Shown here: positions 45,820-53,705 of the stretch, piece by piece
How the letters are laid out: the number at the start of each line of letters is the position of its first letter
How positions within the stretch are numbered: the first letter of the stretch is position 1
Source of the DNA: Herbaspirillum sp. 3R11
Lineage (GTDB): Bacteria; Pseudomonadota; Gammaproteobacteria; Burkholderiales; Burkholderiaceae_D
DNA length: 64,000 nucleotides
Direction: 5' to 3'
NCBI RefSeq assembly: GCF_004563925.1
Contig: NZ_SPNJ01000003.1
Location: forward strand, 310,001-374,000
The notes under the pieces: model-generated
Database searches by the model: none
Seen by the model: only the letters and a program-made list of their open reading frames with translations
Told to the model about the DNA's origin: nothing
Position numbers and translations under genes: made by a program

Positions 45820-46521
45820 ATGACTAGCAAACTTCATCTCTTCACTTCACCTTCCGCATTCCCCAACCCACAGCGTCTACGCTTGTTCATGCACGAGAAG
45901 GGCATCGCCGACCAGTTTGATGAGCGCGTGTACGATATGGCGCCGGGCGGCGAACAACGTCAGTGGCCGCATTTGAAAATGAATCCATGGGGTGAAACAC
46001 CTACCCTCCAGCTCGCCGACGGCAGCTTCATTTCCGAGACTGCTGCGATCGCCCGCTATCTCGACCAGGCCTATCCCGGACGCAAGATCATGGGCGAGGA
46101 TGCGTTGCAGCAAGGACTGGACAACATGTGGGATAACCGTATCTGGGTGCATATTCTCTACCGGATCGTGACGGCCTTCCACGTCCTGCATACCGGACTC
46201 GGACTGAAACTTGAGTTGACCAAAAATGAGGCTTGGGGCGAGCATTGTCGCAAAGAAGCTCTGGCGCACGCAGCTCTGGTCGATCGCCATCTGTCAGACG
46301 GTCGCAAGTGGTTGCTCGGTGGTGATGAACCGACTTTCTCGGACATCACGCTGGCGACGGCTATCGCGTTTTCCAAGTTTCCGGTGAATGCAACGCCACT
46401 GGACGAGCGTTTCGAATATCTGGATGCATTTTGGAAGCGCTGGCAGCTCCGTCCTGGTTTCCAAGCTGCCTATGCCGACCGCAGCAGCGGTGTGCCGGAA
46501 CTGGATAACCTCGGTAAATAG
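45820..46521 (+). CDS. Glutathione S-transferase family protein
   Basis: A 233-residue protein. The thioredoxin-fold N-terminal domain (LFTSPSAFPNPQRLRLFMHEK; MNPWGETPTLQLADGSFISETAAIARYLD with the glutathione-binding cis-Pro and E-T/S pair) is followed by a helical C-terminal domain (WLLGGDEPTFSDITLATAIAFSKF). It conjugates or reduces electrophiles with glutathione; the specific substrate is unknown. An AGGGA Shine-Dalgarno precedes ATG 45820. The divergent LysR gene suggests inducible expression. Confidence 0.92.
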   Translation: MTSKLHLFTSPSAFPNPQRLRLFMHEKGIADQFDERVYDMAPGGEQRQWPHLKMNPWGETPTLQLADGSFISETAAIARYLDQAYPGRKIMGEDALQQGLDNMWDNRIWVHILYRIVTAFHVLHTGLGLKLELTKNEAWGEHCRKEALAHAALVDRHLSDGRKWLLGGDEPTFSDITLATAIAFSKFPVNATPLDERFEYLDAFWKRWQLRPGFQAAYADRSSGVPELDNLGK

Positions 46522-47111
46522 ATCAGATCGTAGAAAACATGCTCTTGAGAGAGGTGCGGAAAAACGCTCGCCGCACCTCCAGGAAAAATTCATAACATCC
46601 ATGACATTCACACATTTTTAAGACTTAATTCCCTGCTTAAAGCCACTCATTCAAGCATTCTGTATGAAACCCATCGTTCTAATTTCCAGCCCGCAACTTC
46701 GCCCGCTATCGGGCAGAGGCGTCGTCCCATGTTGTTGATTTGCATAGAAAATTGACCCAGTCGGACGTTAAAGCAACTCCATTTGGAACTGCGAGCGTTA
46801 GGTTATGAGGGATCTTACGATCGAGCCGCAGCCTGCGCCGGACGCTGGAAGGTGAATCATTGGAGAGGGTCAATTCCGCGAGCAAATCAACTGCCCTACT
46901 GCAATTGAATTCCAAACCAAAAAATGAATTGGATATTTCCACAATGAATTCCAACCGACAGCCGCCCGATTAGAAATTTTCACCTGAAAGCCGGCAAAGT
47001 TGTTTGATGGTCTTACCAATTAATTGGTATTATCTCGATTCCCAAGCAGGACCATGCGCCGCAGTCGCCACGACGGCGCTTTACTTCAGACCAACCACCA
47101 AAGGAAGAGCA
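46522..47111. other. Intergenic region with hairpin, no supported gene
   Basis: 590 bp. A 9-bp hairpin GAGGTGCGG / CCGCACCTC (46551-46559 with 46571-46579) follows the GST gene but lacks a T run. An open frame of 82 codons on the minus strand (46706-46954) shows no family resemblance and is not called. The right end holds the palindrome at 47014-47029 and a GGAAGAG Shine-Dalgarno before 47112. Confidence 0.55.
47014..47029 (+). promoter_or_regulatory. 16-bp perfect palindrome before the FAH-family gene
   Basis: TACCAATTAATTGGTA. The ACCAAT/ATTGGT halves recall GntR-family (FadR-type) operators of sugar-acid catabolism. No such regulator is encoded in the window. Confidence 0.6.
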
Positions 47112-47957
47112 ATGAAATTACTCCGTTACGGCCCTGTCGGCCAAGAAAAGCCAGGCATCCTGGATCAGGCCGGCAAGATCCGCGACCTGTCGGCACACAT
47201 CAAGGACGTCAACGGCGCCGCTCTGGATGACGCCACCCTGGCGAAAATCCGCGCACTGGACCTGCAAAGCCTGCCGGTGGTCGACGGCAATCCGCGTATC
47301 GGCGCCTGCGTCGGCAACATCGGCAAGTTCATCTGTATCGGCCTCAACTACGCCGACCACGCTGCTGAATCCGGCCTGCCTATCCCTGCCGAACCAGTCG
47401 TGTTCAACAAGTGGACATCGGCCGTGGTCGGCCCCAACGACGACGTCAAGATCCCACGCGGCTCCAAGAAGACCGACTGGGAAGTCGAGCTGGGCGTGGT
47501 CATCGGCAAGGCCGCTTCGTACATCGAAGAAAAAGATGCGCTGTCGCACATCGCCGGCTATTGCGTCGTCAACGACGTCTCCGAGCGCGAATACCAAACC
47601 GAACGCGGCGGCACCTGGGACAAGGGCAAGGGTTGCGACACCTTCGGTCCGATCGGCCCATGGCTGGTGACGCGCGATGAAATCGCCAACCCGAACAACC
47701 TGCAACTGTGGCTGGAAGTCGACGGCAAGCGCTACCAGAACGGCAACACCAACACGATGATCTTCAATGTACCGTTCATCATTTCCTACCTGAGCAAGTT
47801 CATGAGCCTGCAGCCTGGCGACGTGATCTCGACAGGTACGCCTCCGGGCGTCGGCATGGGCGTCAAGCCAAATGCTGTTTACCTGACTGCCGGCCAAACC
47901 ATGCGCCTGAGCATCGAAGGCCTGGGCGAGCAACAGCAAAAGACTGTAAACGCATAA
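47112..47957 (+). CDS. Fumarylacetoacetate hydrolase-family protein (2,4-diketo-3-deoxy-sugar-acid hydrolase-like)
   Basis: A 281-residue FAH-superfamily protein. Metal ligands are E124 and E126 (DWEVELGVVIG) and D155 (VVNDVSERE), and the core is GLNYADHAAESG. Close families cleave C-C bonds of 2,4-diketo acids. In L-fucose/L-rhamnose non-phosphorylative routes this is the 2,4-diketo-3-deoxy-L-fuconate/rhamnonate hydrolase, often labelled ureidoglycolate lyase by similarity. The adjacent SDR and sugar-acid-type MFS carrier favour the sugar pathway. ATG 47112 has GGAAGAG upstream. Confidence 0.88.
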   Translation: MKLLRYGPVGQEKPGILDQAGKIRDLSAHIKDVNGAALDDATLAKIRALDLQSLPVVDGNPRIGACVGNIGKFICIGLNYADHAAESGLPIPAEPVVFNKWTSAVVGPNDDVKIPRGSKKTDWEVELGVVIGKAASYIEEKDALSHIAGYCVVNDVSEREYQTERGGTWDKGKGCDTFGPIGPWLVTRDEIANPNNLQLWLEVDGKRYQNGNTNTMIFNVPFIISYLSKFMSLQPGDVISTGTPPGVGMGVKPNAVYLTAGQTMRLSIEGLGEQQQKTVNA

Positions 47958-47975
47958 ATCTGATCCGCTTCCAGA

Positions 47976-48007
47976 TGCGGGCCGTCGATATCCATTGACG
48001 GCCCGCA
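47976..48007 (+). repeat. Stable hairpin between the FAH and SDR genes
   Basis: A perfect 11-bp stem TGCGGGCCGTC / GACGGCCCGCA with a 10-nt loop, 18 bp after the FAH stop. No T run follows, so it is likelier an mRNA stability or processing element than a terminator. Confidence 0.7.
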
Positions 48008-48095
48008 CTGAGCCGCATCAACAAGGATTGAAGACTGCCCGCAGAAGGCAGATTCCAAACAGGTCACCTCAAGAGTAAAAGAGAACGGAGTTCAC

Positions 48096-48848
48096 ATGAA
48101 TCATTACGATTTCCAGGGTCGCAGCGCGATCATCACCGGCGGTGCGCAAGGCATCGGTTTCGCCATCGCTGAACGCCTGCTGCAAGGCAAGGCCAAAGTC
48201 GTCCTGTGGGACCTGGATGAGAAGTTGCTGCAGGAAGCGCGCACCAAGCTCGAGCCGCTCGGCAACGTCGAAACCGTCGCCGTCAACATCGCCGACCAGG
48301 CCGCCGTGCAACGCGCCATCGAAGCCACTGAAAAAGTCACGCAATCGATCGACGTGCTGGTGCACAGCGCCGGCATCGCCGGCCAGAACGGCCTCGTCGC
48401 CGACTACTCGCCGGAAGAATGGCGTCGCGTCATCGACATCGACCTGAACGGCGCGTTCTACGTCAACCAGGTAGTCGTGCAACGCATGATCGCGCAAAAC
48501 TACGGCCGCATCGTCAACATCGCTTCCATCGCCGGCAAGGAAGGCAACCCGACCGCGTCCGCCTACAGCGCCGCCAAGGCCGGCCTGATCGCTCTGACCA
48601 AGAGCCTCGGCAAGGAAACCGCGACCAAGAACATCGCCGTCAACGCGATCACTCCGGCTGCGGCGCAAACCCGCATCCTGGAACAATGCACCCAGGCACA
48701 CATCGACTACATGCTGTCGAAGATCCCGCGCGGACGCTTCGTCAAAGTGGAAGAAATCGCCGCCATGGTGAGCTGGCTGGTATCGGAAGAAAACTCGTTC
48801 ACCACCGCATCGGTCTTCGACCTGTCCGGCGGCCGCGCGACTTATTGA
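48096..48848 (+). CDS. Short-chain dehydrogenase (2-keto-3-deoxy-sugar-acid 4-dehydrogenase-like)
   Basis: A 250-residue SDR with the NAD-binding motif TGGAQGIG (14-21), acidic D39 in VVLWDLDE favouring NAD over NADP, and catalytic S144, Y157 and K161. Next to an FAH hydrolase it fits the oxidation of 2-keto-3-deoxy-L-fuconate or -rhamnonate at C4 to the 2,4-diketo acid. The exact sugar is inference. It is on the same strand as the FAH and MFS genes. Confidence 0.9.
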   Translation: MNHYDFQGRSAIITGGAQGIGFAIAERLLQGKAKVVLWDLDEKLLQEARTKLEPLGNVETVAVNIADQAAVQRAIEATEKVTQSIDVLVHSAGIAGQNGLVADYSPEEWRRVIDIDLNGAFYVNQVVVQRMIAQNYGRIVNIASIAGKEGNPTASAYSAAKAGLIALTKSLGKETATKNIAVNAITPAAAQTRILEQCTQAHIDYMLSKIPRGRFVKVEEIAAMVSWLVSEENSFTTASVFDLSGGRATY

Positions 48849-48854
48849 TCCGGC

Positions 48855-48876
48855 GCTGAATCAGTACTGATTCAGC
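48855..48876. repeat. 22-bp perfect palindrome between SDR and MFS genes
   Basis: GCTGAATCAGT followed by its exact reverse complement, beginning 6 bp after the SDR stop. It can form a hairpin or a dimeric protein site. No T run follows. Confidence 0.75.
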
Positions 48877-49040
48877 AGGAATCAAACGGGTAGCGTCCGC
48901 CTCGCCGGCGGCGGCGCATTGAACATGCGCCGAGCTATCCGCCAATAATAAAAATTATTATCCAGCCTGTTTGCCCGATATGCCACAAGCATCCCGGGTC
49001 GGCAAGCTGCGCCCTTTTATTGCTTCAGAGGAGAGATGTT

Positions 49041-50360
49041 ATGGCAGCAGTACCCTATCCGGCCACCGCGCAGGATATCCAGGAATCCAATCTATACCGC
49101 CGCATCACGCTGCGCTTCGTGCCGCTGCTCGTGATCTGCTTCGTGTTCGCTTATCTCGATCGCGTCAACATCAGTTTCGCCAAGCTGCAGATGCAGCAGG
49201 ATCTCGGTTTCTCCGACGCCGTCTACGGCCTCGGCGCGAGTATTTTCTTCGTCGGCTATTTCCTGTTCGAGATCCCGAGCAACATGATCCTGCACAAGGT
49301 CGGTCCGAAGCGCTGGATCGCCCGCATCATGGTCACCTGGGGCATCGCCTCGGCGGCGATGATGTTCGTCACCAATGAAACCGGGTTCTACATCCTGCGC
49401 TTCCTGATCGGCAGCCTGGAAGCGGGCTTCGTGCCGGGCGCGCTGTACTTCTTCACCAACTGGTTCCCGTCGCAACGCCGCGGCCGCATCAACTCGCTGT
49501 TCATGGCGGCCATCGCCCTGTGCGGCATGATCGGCGGCCCGATCTCGGGCGGCATCATGAAGTTCACCCACGGCGTGAGCTCGCTGCACGGCTGGCAATG
49601 GCTGTTCCTGCTGGAAGGCATTCCATCGATCGTGCTCGGCGTGATCTGCTGGATCGTTATCGACAACAAGATCGAAGACGCGCGCTGGCTGAAAGACGAT
49701 GAAAAGAAACTGCTGCTGGCCCGCCTCGCGGCCGAGCCGAAGAGCGAAGCGGTGCATTCCTTCCGCGACGCGTTGAAGCAGCCGTCGACCATCACCATGT
49801 CGCTGATCTATCTGGTGCTGGCTTCGGGCATCTACGGCCTGGTGTTCTGGATGCCGCAACTGATCAAGACCGCCGGCACCGACGACACCTTCATCATCGG
49901 CCTGATCACGGTGATTCCTTACCTGTGCGCCGCCATCGGCATGATCCTGATCGGCCGCAGCTCGGACCGCACCGGTGAACGCCGCTGGCACTTGGCCGGT
50001 TGCGCGCTGGCCGGCGCCGTCGGTTATGCCGTAAGCGCCTACTTCGGCAGCAACACGCTGGTGCTGGTGGTCGGCCTGTCGTTCGCCGCAACCGGCATCA
50101 TCGCCGGCATCGGCCTGTTCTGGATCCTGCCTCCGCGCGTGCTGACCGGCGCTGCAGCGGCGGGCGGCATCGCGCTGATCAACTCGGTCGGCCAGCTCGG
50201 CGGCATCATCACGCCGTACATGGTCGGCAAGATCCGCGACATCACCGGCAGCGCTTCACTGGGCCTGTACGTGGTGGCGCTGGAATGCCTGGTCGGTGCA
50301 GCCTTGCTGTTATGGGCGCTGCCAAAGCGCATCTACTTCCGCGAGCCTGTCGCCAAGTAG
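49041..50360 (+). CDS. MFS transporter, anion:cation symporter (ACS) family
   Basis: A 439-residue protein with 12 predicted membrane helices. The ACS signature is seen after TM1 (AYLDRVNISFAKLQMQQDLGFSDAVYGLGASIFFVGYFLFEIPSNMIL), and the central loop runs from about 190 to 240. The family takes up organic anions such as hexuronates, sugar acids and phthalate. Context suggests import of the sugar acid used by the FAH/SDR enzymes. ATG 49041 has GAGGAGAG upstream. A terminator follows at 50397. Confidence 0.93.
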   Translation: MAAVPYPATAQDIQESNLYRRITLRFVPLLVICFVFAYLDRVNISFAKLQMQQDLGFSDAVYGLGASIFFVGYFLFEIPSNMILHKVGPKRWIARIMVTWGIASAAMMFVTNETGFYILRFLIGSLEAGFVPGALYFFTNWFPSQRRGRINSLFMAAIALCGMIGGPISGGIMKFTHGVSSLHGWQWLFLLEGIPSIVLGVICWIVIDNKIEDARWLKDDEKKLLLARLAAEPKSEAVHSFRDALKQPSTITMSLIYLVLASGIYGLVFWMPQLIKTAGTDDTFIIGLITVIPYLCAAIGMILIGRSSDRTGERRWHLAGCALAGAVGYAVSAYFGSNTLVLVVGLSFAATGIIAGIGLFWILPPRVLTGAAAAGGIALINSVGQLGGIITPYMVGKIRDITGSASLGLYVVALECLVGAALLLWALPKRIYFREPVAK

Positions 50361-50396
50361 TCGCTCTGGTATTTGTCGTATCCGCAGCATGAAAAA

Positions 50397-50420
50397 AGCC
50401 GCCCTCGGGCGGCTTTTTTT
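50397..50420. terminator. Rho-independent terminator
   Basis: Stem GCCGCC / GGCGGC with CTCG loop, flanked by A6 and T7. It serves the MFS gene and, in reverse, the convergent chemoreceptor gene. Confidence 0.9.
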
Positions 50421-50435
50421 GCGTCGAAAAATACC

Positions 50436-52058
50436 TCAGCGCAGTCGTGCAGGAGCGGCGGTAATGTCGATTTCACGCCGTGCCCGCGGTGCGTGGCTGG
50501 CCGTCAACTCGTGCCCCAGCTTGAACACGCTGACGATGCGCGCCAGGTTGGCGGCCTGCTGCTGCAGCGATTGCGCAGCGGCGGCGGCTTCTTCGACCAG
50601 CGCGGCATTTTGCTGGGTGACGCCGTCCATCTGCGTCACCGCATGCTTGACCTGATCAATGCCCTCGCTCTGTTCACGGCTGGCGGCGGAAATTTCGCTG
50701 ACCACGTCGGTCACGCGCTTGACGCTGGCGACCACCTCATCCATGGTCACGCCGGCCTTCTCCACCAGCTTGGTGCCGGCGCCGACCTTCTCGACCGAGT
50801 CGCCGATCAGTTGCTTGATCTCCTTGGCGGCGGCGGCGCTGCGTTGCGCCAGGCTGCGCACTTCCGACGCTACCACGGCGAATCCCCTGCCCTGCTCGCC
50901 GGCGCGCGCCGCTTCGACTGCCGCATTCAGCGCCAGGATATTGGTCTGGAAGGCGATGCCGTCGATCACGCTGATGATGTCGACGATCTTCTTCGACGAC
51001 GCGTCGATCGAACGCATGGTCGAAATCACTGCGCCGACCACGTCGCCGCCTTGCGCAGCCACACCGGATGCGGAAGTCGCCAGCGCATTGGCCTGCACCG
51101 CATTGTCGGAATTCTGTTTGACGGTCGCCGACAACTGCTCCATTGCCGCAGCGGTCTGTTCCAGCGAGCTGGCCTGCTCTTCCGTACGCGAAGACAGGTC
51201 GAGGTTGCCGCTGGCGATCTGGCTCGATGCGGTGGCGATGGCATCGGTGCCGCCGCGCACGTCGCCGACGATTTTCAGCAGGCTGCTGTTCATGTCTTTG
51301 AGCGCCGACAACAGCATGCCGACTTCATCCTTGCTGCGCACTTCGATGTGGGCGGTCAGGTCGCCATCGGCGATCGAACGCGCCACGCCGACCGCGACAG
51401 TCAGCGGACGCGTGATGTTGACGGTCAGGTACCAGGCGCTGCTGACGCCGAACAGCAGGATCAGCACACCCAGCACGATCAGCAGCGAGCGGCCGGTCTG
51501 CGCCATGCGTTCGATATCGATGGCGGTATCGTCGATGCTCTTGCGCTGCATCGTCAGCAAATTCTGCAGCGCGTCCTTGAGGTCATTGGCGCGCGGCATG
51601 AAGGCGCTTTCCAGCAAACGGTTGGCTTCTTCCAGGTCGCCGGCAGCCTTGGCCTTGCGCATCTGATCGCGCGCCGCGACGTACAACGAACGCTGCGTCT
51701 CGATCTTCTTGAACAGCGTGAGCTCCTGTTCGCTTTCCAGGATCGGTTGCAATTTCTTGAGCAGCTCGGTCGAGATCTTCGACGATGCCGCATCTTCTTT
51801 TGCGAAGAACGGCGCCAACGCCGGGTCGGTGCTCTTGGCGATGGCGGTCACGCGCGTGATGGAGGTTTGCACGATCGGAAACCAGTCGCTGATGAGGCGT
51901 TCTTTTTCCAGCGGCCGCTGCATCATGGCCTTGGTGGCGTCGGTCACGCCTTGCAGGCGCCAGATGCCGATGCAGATGATGGTGATGGCCAGCAGCAGAA
52001 TGATGGAGAAGCCCAGCGCCAGGCGTTTGCCGATCTTGAGGTTGGCAAGAATGTTCAT
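50436..52058 (-). CDS. Methyl-accepting chemotaxis protein
   Basis: A 540-residue chemoreceptor. TM1 (about 13-33) is followed by a four-helix-bundle periplasmic sensor (about 35-188, 4HB_MCP type: MMQRPLEKERLISDW), TM2 (about 190-210) and HAMP (about 212-265). The cytoplasmic signalling domain has the hairpin tip [49 protein letters not shown]. The C-terminus (ITAAPARLR) has no CheR/CheB tethering pentapeptide. Ligand unknown. It closely resembles the receptor at 53706-55457, suggesting duplication around the LysR/PACE pair. Confidence 0.95.
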   Translation of the reverse strand: MNILANLKIGKRLALGFSIILLLAITIICIGIWRLQGVTDATKAMMQRPLEKERLISDWFPIVQTSITRVTAIAKSTDPALAPFFAKEDAASSKISTELLKKLQPILESEQELTLFKKIETQRSLYVAARDQMRKAKAAGDLEEANRLLESAFMPRANDLKDALQNLLTMQRKSIDDTAIDIERMAQTGRSLLIVLGVLILLFGVSSAWYLTVNITRPLTVAVGVARSIADGDLTAHIEVRSKDEVGMLLSALKDMNSSLLKIVGDVRGGTDAIATASSQIASGNLDLSSRTEEQASSLEQTAAAMEQLSATVKQNSDNAVQANALATSASGVAAQGGDVVGAVISTMRSIDASSKKIVDIISVIDGIAFQTNILALNAAVEAARAGEQGRGFAVVASEVRSLAQRSAAAAKEIKQLIGDSVEKVGAGTKLVEKAGVTMDEVVASVKRVTDVVSEISAASREQSEGIDQVKHAVTQMDGVTQQNAALVEEAAAAAQSLQQQAANLARIVSVFKLGHELTASHAPRARREIDITAAPARLR

Positions 52059-52204
52059 AGAGTCTCTGTTCTTATACGATGTTGGAATGACAACGAATGC
52101 AGCAGGAACGCATGGAGATTTCCCACGGCGGCGCGCAAGTATAGCTTCCGGGGTGTGGCGTCATTCGCCGGATCAGCGGGGGAAATTGGCGTCAAGAAAT
52201 AGAA

Positions 52205-52224
52205 AAGCCGCCTGACGGCGGCTT
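52205..52224 (-). terminator. Terminator of the PACE transporter gene
   Basis: AAGCCGCC / GGCGGCTT stem with a 4-nt loop, followed on the minus strand by TTCTATTTC, 66 bp after the stop codon at 52290. Confidence 0.75.
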
Positions 52225-52289
52225 CCTGTTTTTGAGCAGTTTTACTATCTCAGGCTGTAAACACTGTTAACAAGCCAATTCAGCCCATG

Positions 52290-52730
52290 TCAGCAAGTTG
52301 CACGCCTGAGCATGCCGGCGCGCAACTTGTCGTAGCACCAGTTGAATACCAGCGTGTAAGGAAGAAAAAACAACACCAGGCCGATATCCAGCACGAAGGC
52401 TTCGATCAGACCGATATGGAGCCACCAGGCCGCCATTGGCACCACGGCCAGGATCAGGCCGGCTTCGAACACCACGGCATGGGCGATGCGCACCGCAAAG
52501 CTGCGCTCGGCGGCGGGCGCCTTCCAGCGGCGTTCGAGGCGATCAAATACGGTGTTGAAGATCACGTTCCAGCTCATCGCCACCAGCGAAATCATCAGCG
52601 TCAGCGCACCCGCGTGCGCGAACGACACGCCCAGCAGCCACGACATCACCGGCGCGCACAGTAGCAGCGCAACGATCTCGAACAGCACCGCGTGCAGCAA
52701 ACGTTCGTATAAGGACTTCTCTTGCTTCAT
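52290..52730 (-). CDS. PACE-family multidrug/biocide efflux transporter
   Basis: A 146-residue protein with four predicted membrane helices in two tandem bacterial-transmembrane-pair repeats (RLLHAVLFEIVALLLCAPVMSWLLG and RIAHAVVFEAGLILAVVPMAAWWL), each with the conserved H-A-V-x-F-E signature. This is the AceI/PACE family, which exports chlorhexidine and short-chain diamines by proton antiport. ATG 52728-52730 has AAGGAGAG upstream. It is divergent from a LysR gene, as AceI is from AceR. Confidence 0.9.
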   Translation of the reverse strand: MKQEKSLYERLLHAVLFEIVALLLCAPVMSWLLGVSFAHAGALTLMISLVAMSWNVIFNTVFDRLERRWKAPAAERSFAVRIAHAVVFEAGLILAVVPMAAWWLHIGLIEAFVLDIGLVLFFLPYTLVFNWCYDKLRAGMLRRATC

Positions 52731-52823
52731 GGATTCTCTCCTTGGGAATGCCTCGATTATCGACGGCCCTACTGATAGAATGAAGTTATTAACCATCGGA
52801 ATAACCGATACATAAAAATACAC

Positions 52824-53693
52824 ATGTACTCCCTCGACGCCCTGCTGATGTTCATCGAAGCCGCTAACCTCGGCTCGTTTTCGGCTGCTGCGCGCAAGCT
52901 CGGCAAGCAGCAGTCCAGCGTCAGCGAAGCCATCGCCAATCTGGAAATCGACCTCGGCGTGACCCTGTTCGACCGCAGTACGCGCAAGCCGACGCTGACC
53001 GAACACGGCCACGCCCTGCTCACGCATGCGCGCCAGCTGCTCGACGCCAACGACAAGCTGAGCCGCGCGGCGCAGCAACTGGCCGGCGGCCGCGAGGCGC
53101 AATTGAGTTTTGCGCTGTCCGACACCTATCAGTCCGACGTGTTTGAAAAGAGCCTGTCGCAACTCGAGCAGCGCTTTCCCGACCTCAGCCTGGAGTGCCT
53201 GATCGCCGAAGACGAAGACGCCGTCGACCTGGTGCAATCGGGTCGCGTGCAGTTGGCGCTGGTGGCGGCGCAAGCGTCGTATCCGCCGGACATCGGCTTT
53301 GAGACCATCGCCGACCAGTCCGAGATCGGCCTGTATGTCAGCACCGCGCATCCGTTGGCGCAGGCCGCGCACATCAGCGGCGACATGCTGCGCCAGGTGC
53401 GCGAGCTGCGCGTGAACACCTACACCCATCGCGACCCGACGCGACAACAGCAACCCGGCCTGTATTGGTCGGCGTCGAGTTATCTGATTTTGCTGGAGAT
53501 GACCGAACTGGGATTCGGCTGGGCGGAATTGCCGCGCTGGGTGGTCAAGCGTTTCGGTGCGGCGGATCTGAAGGAATTAAAAGTACACGGCTGGCCGCGC
53601 AGTATCCGCGTGCATGTGATCTGGTCGCGCGAACGCGGACTGGGACAGGCCGGCGCATGGCTTTGCGATACCTTCCTGCAAACGCCGGCCTGA
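52824..53693 (+). CDS. LysR-family regulator next to the PACE transporter
   Basis: A 289-residue LysR protein. The HTH (about 3-62: ALLMFIEAANLGSFSAAARKLGKQQSSVSEAIANLEIDLGVTLFDRSTRKPTLTEHG) is followed by an effector domain. It is divergent from the PACE gene (93 bp apart), so it most likely activates that gene in response to a biocide or polyamine, as AceR does for AceI. It ends 12 bp before the convergent chemoreceptor gene. Confidence 0.92.
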   Translation: MYSLDALLMFIEAANLGSFSAAARKLGKQQSSVSEAIANLEIDLGVTLFDRSTRKPTLTEHGHALLTHARQLLDANDKLSRAAQQLAGGREAQLSFALSDTYQSDVFEKSLSQLEQRFPDLSLECLIAEDEDAVDLVQSGRVQLALVAAQASYPPDIGFETIADQSEIGLYVSTAHPLAQAAHISGDMLRQVRELRVNTYTHRDPTRQQQPGLYWSASSYLILLEMTELGFGWAELPRWVVKRFGAADLKELKVHGWPRSIRVHVIWSRERGLGQAGAWLCDTFLQTPA

Positions 53694-53705
53694 ATATTTC
53701 AGCGC

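Noticed and set aside
46706..46954. 82-codon minus-strand frame between GST and FAH genes; considered as a transposase remnant
   Set aside because: No conserved transposase motif, no terminal repeats or target duplication seen. Evidence is too thin to call an insertion-sequence remnant.
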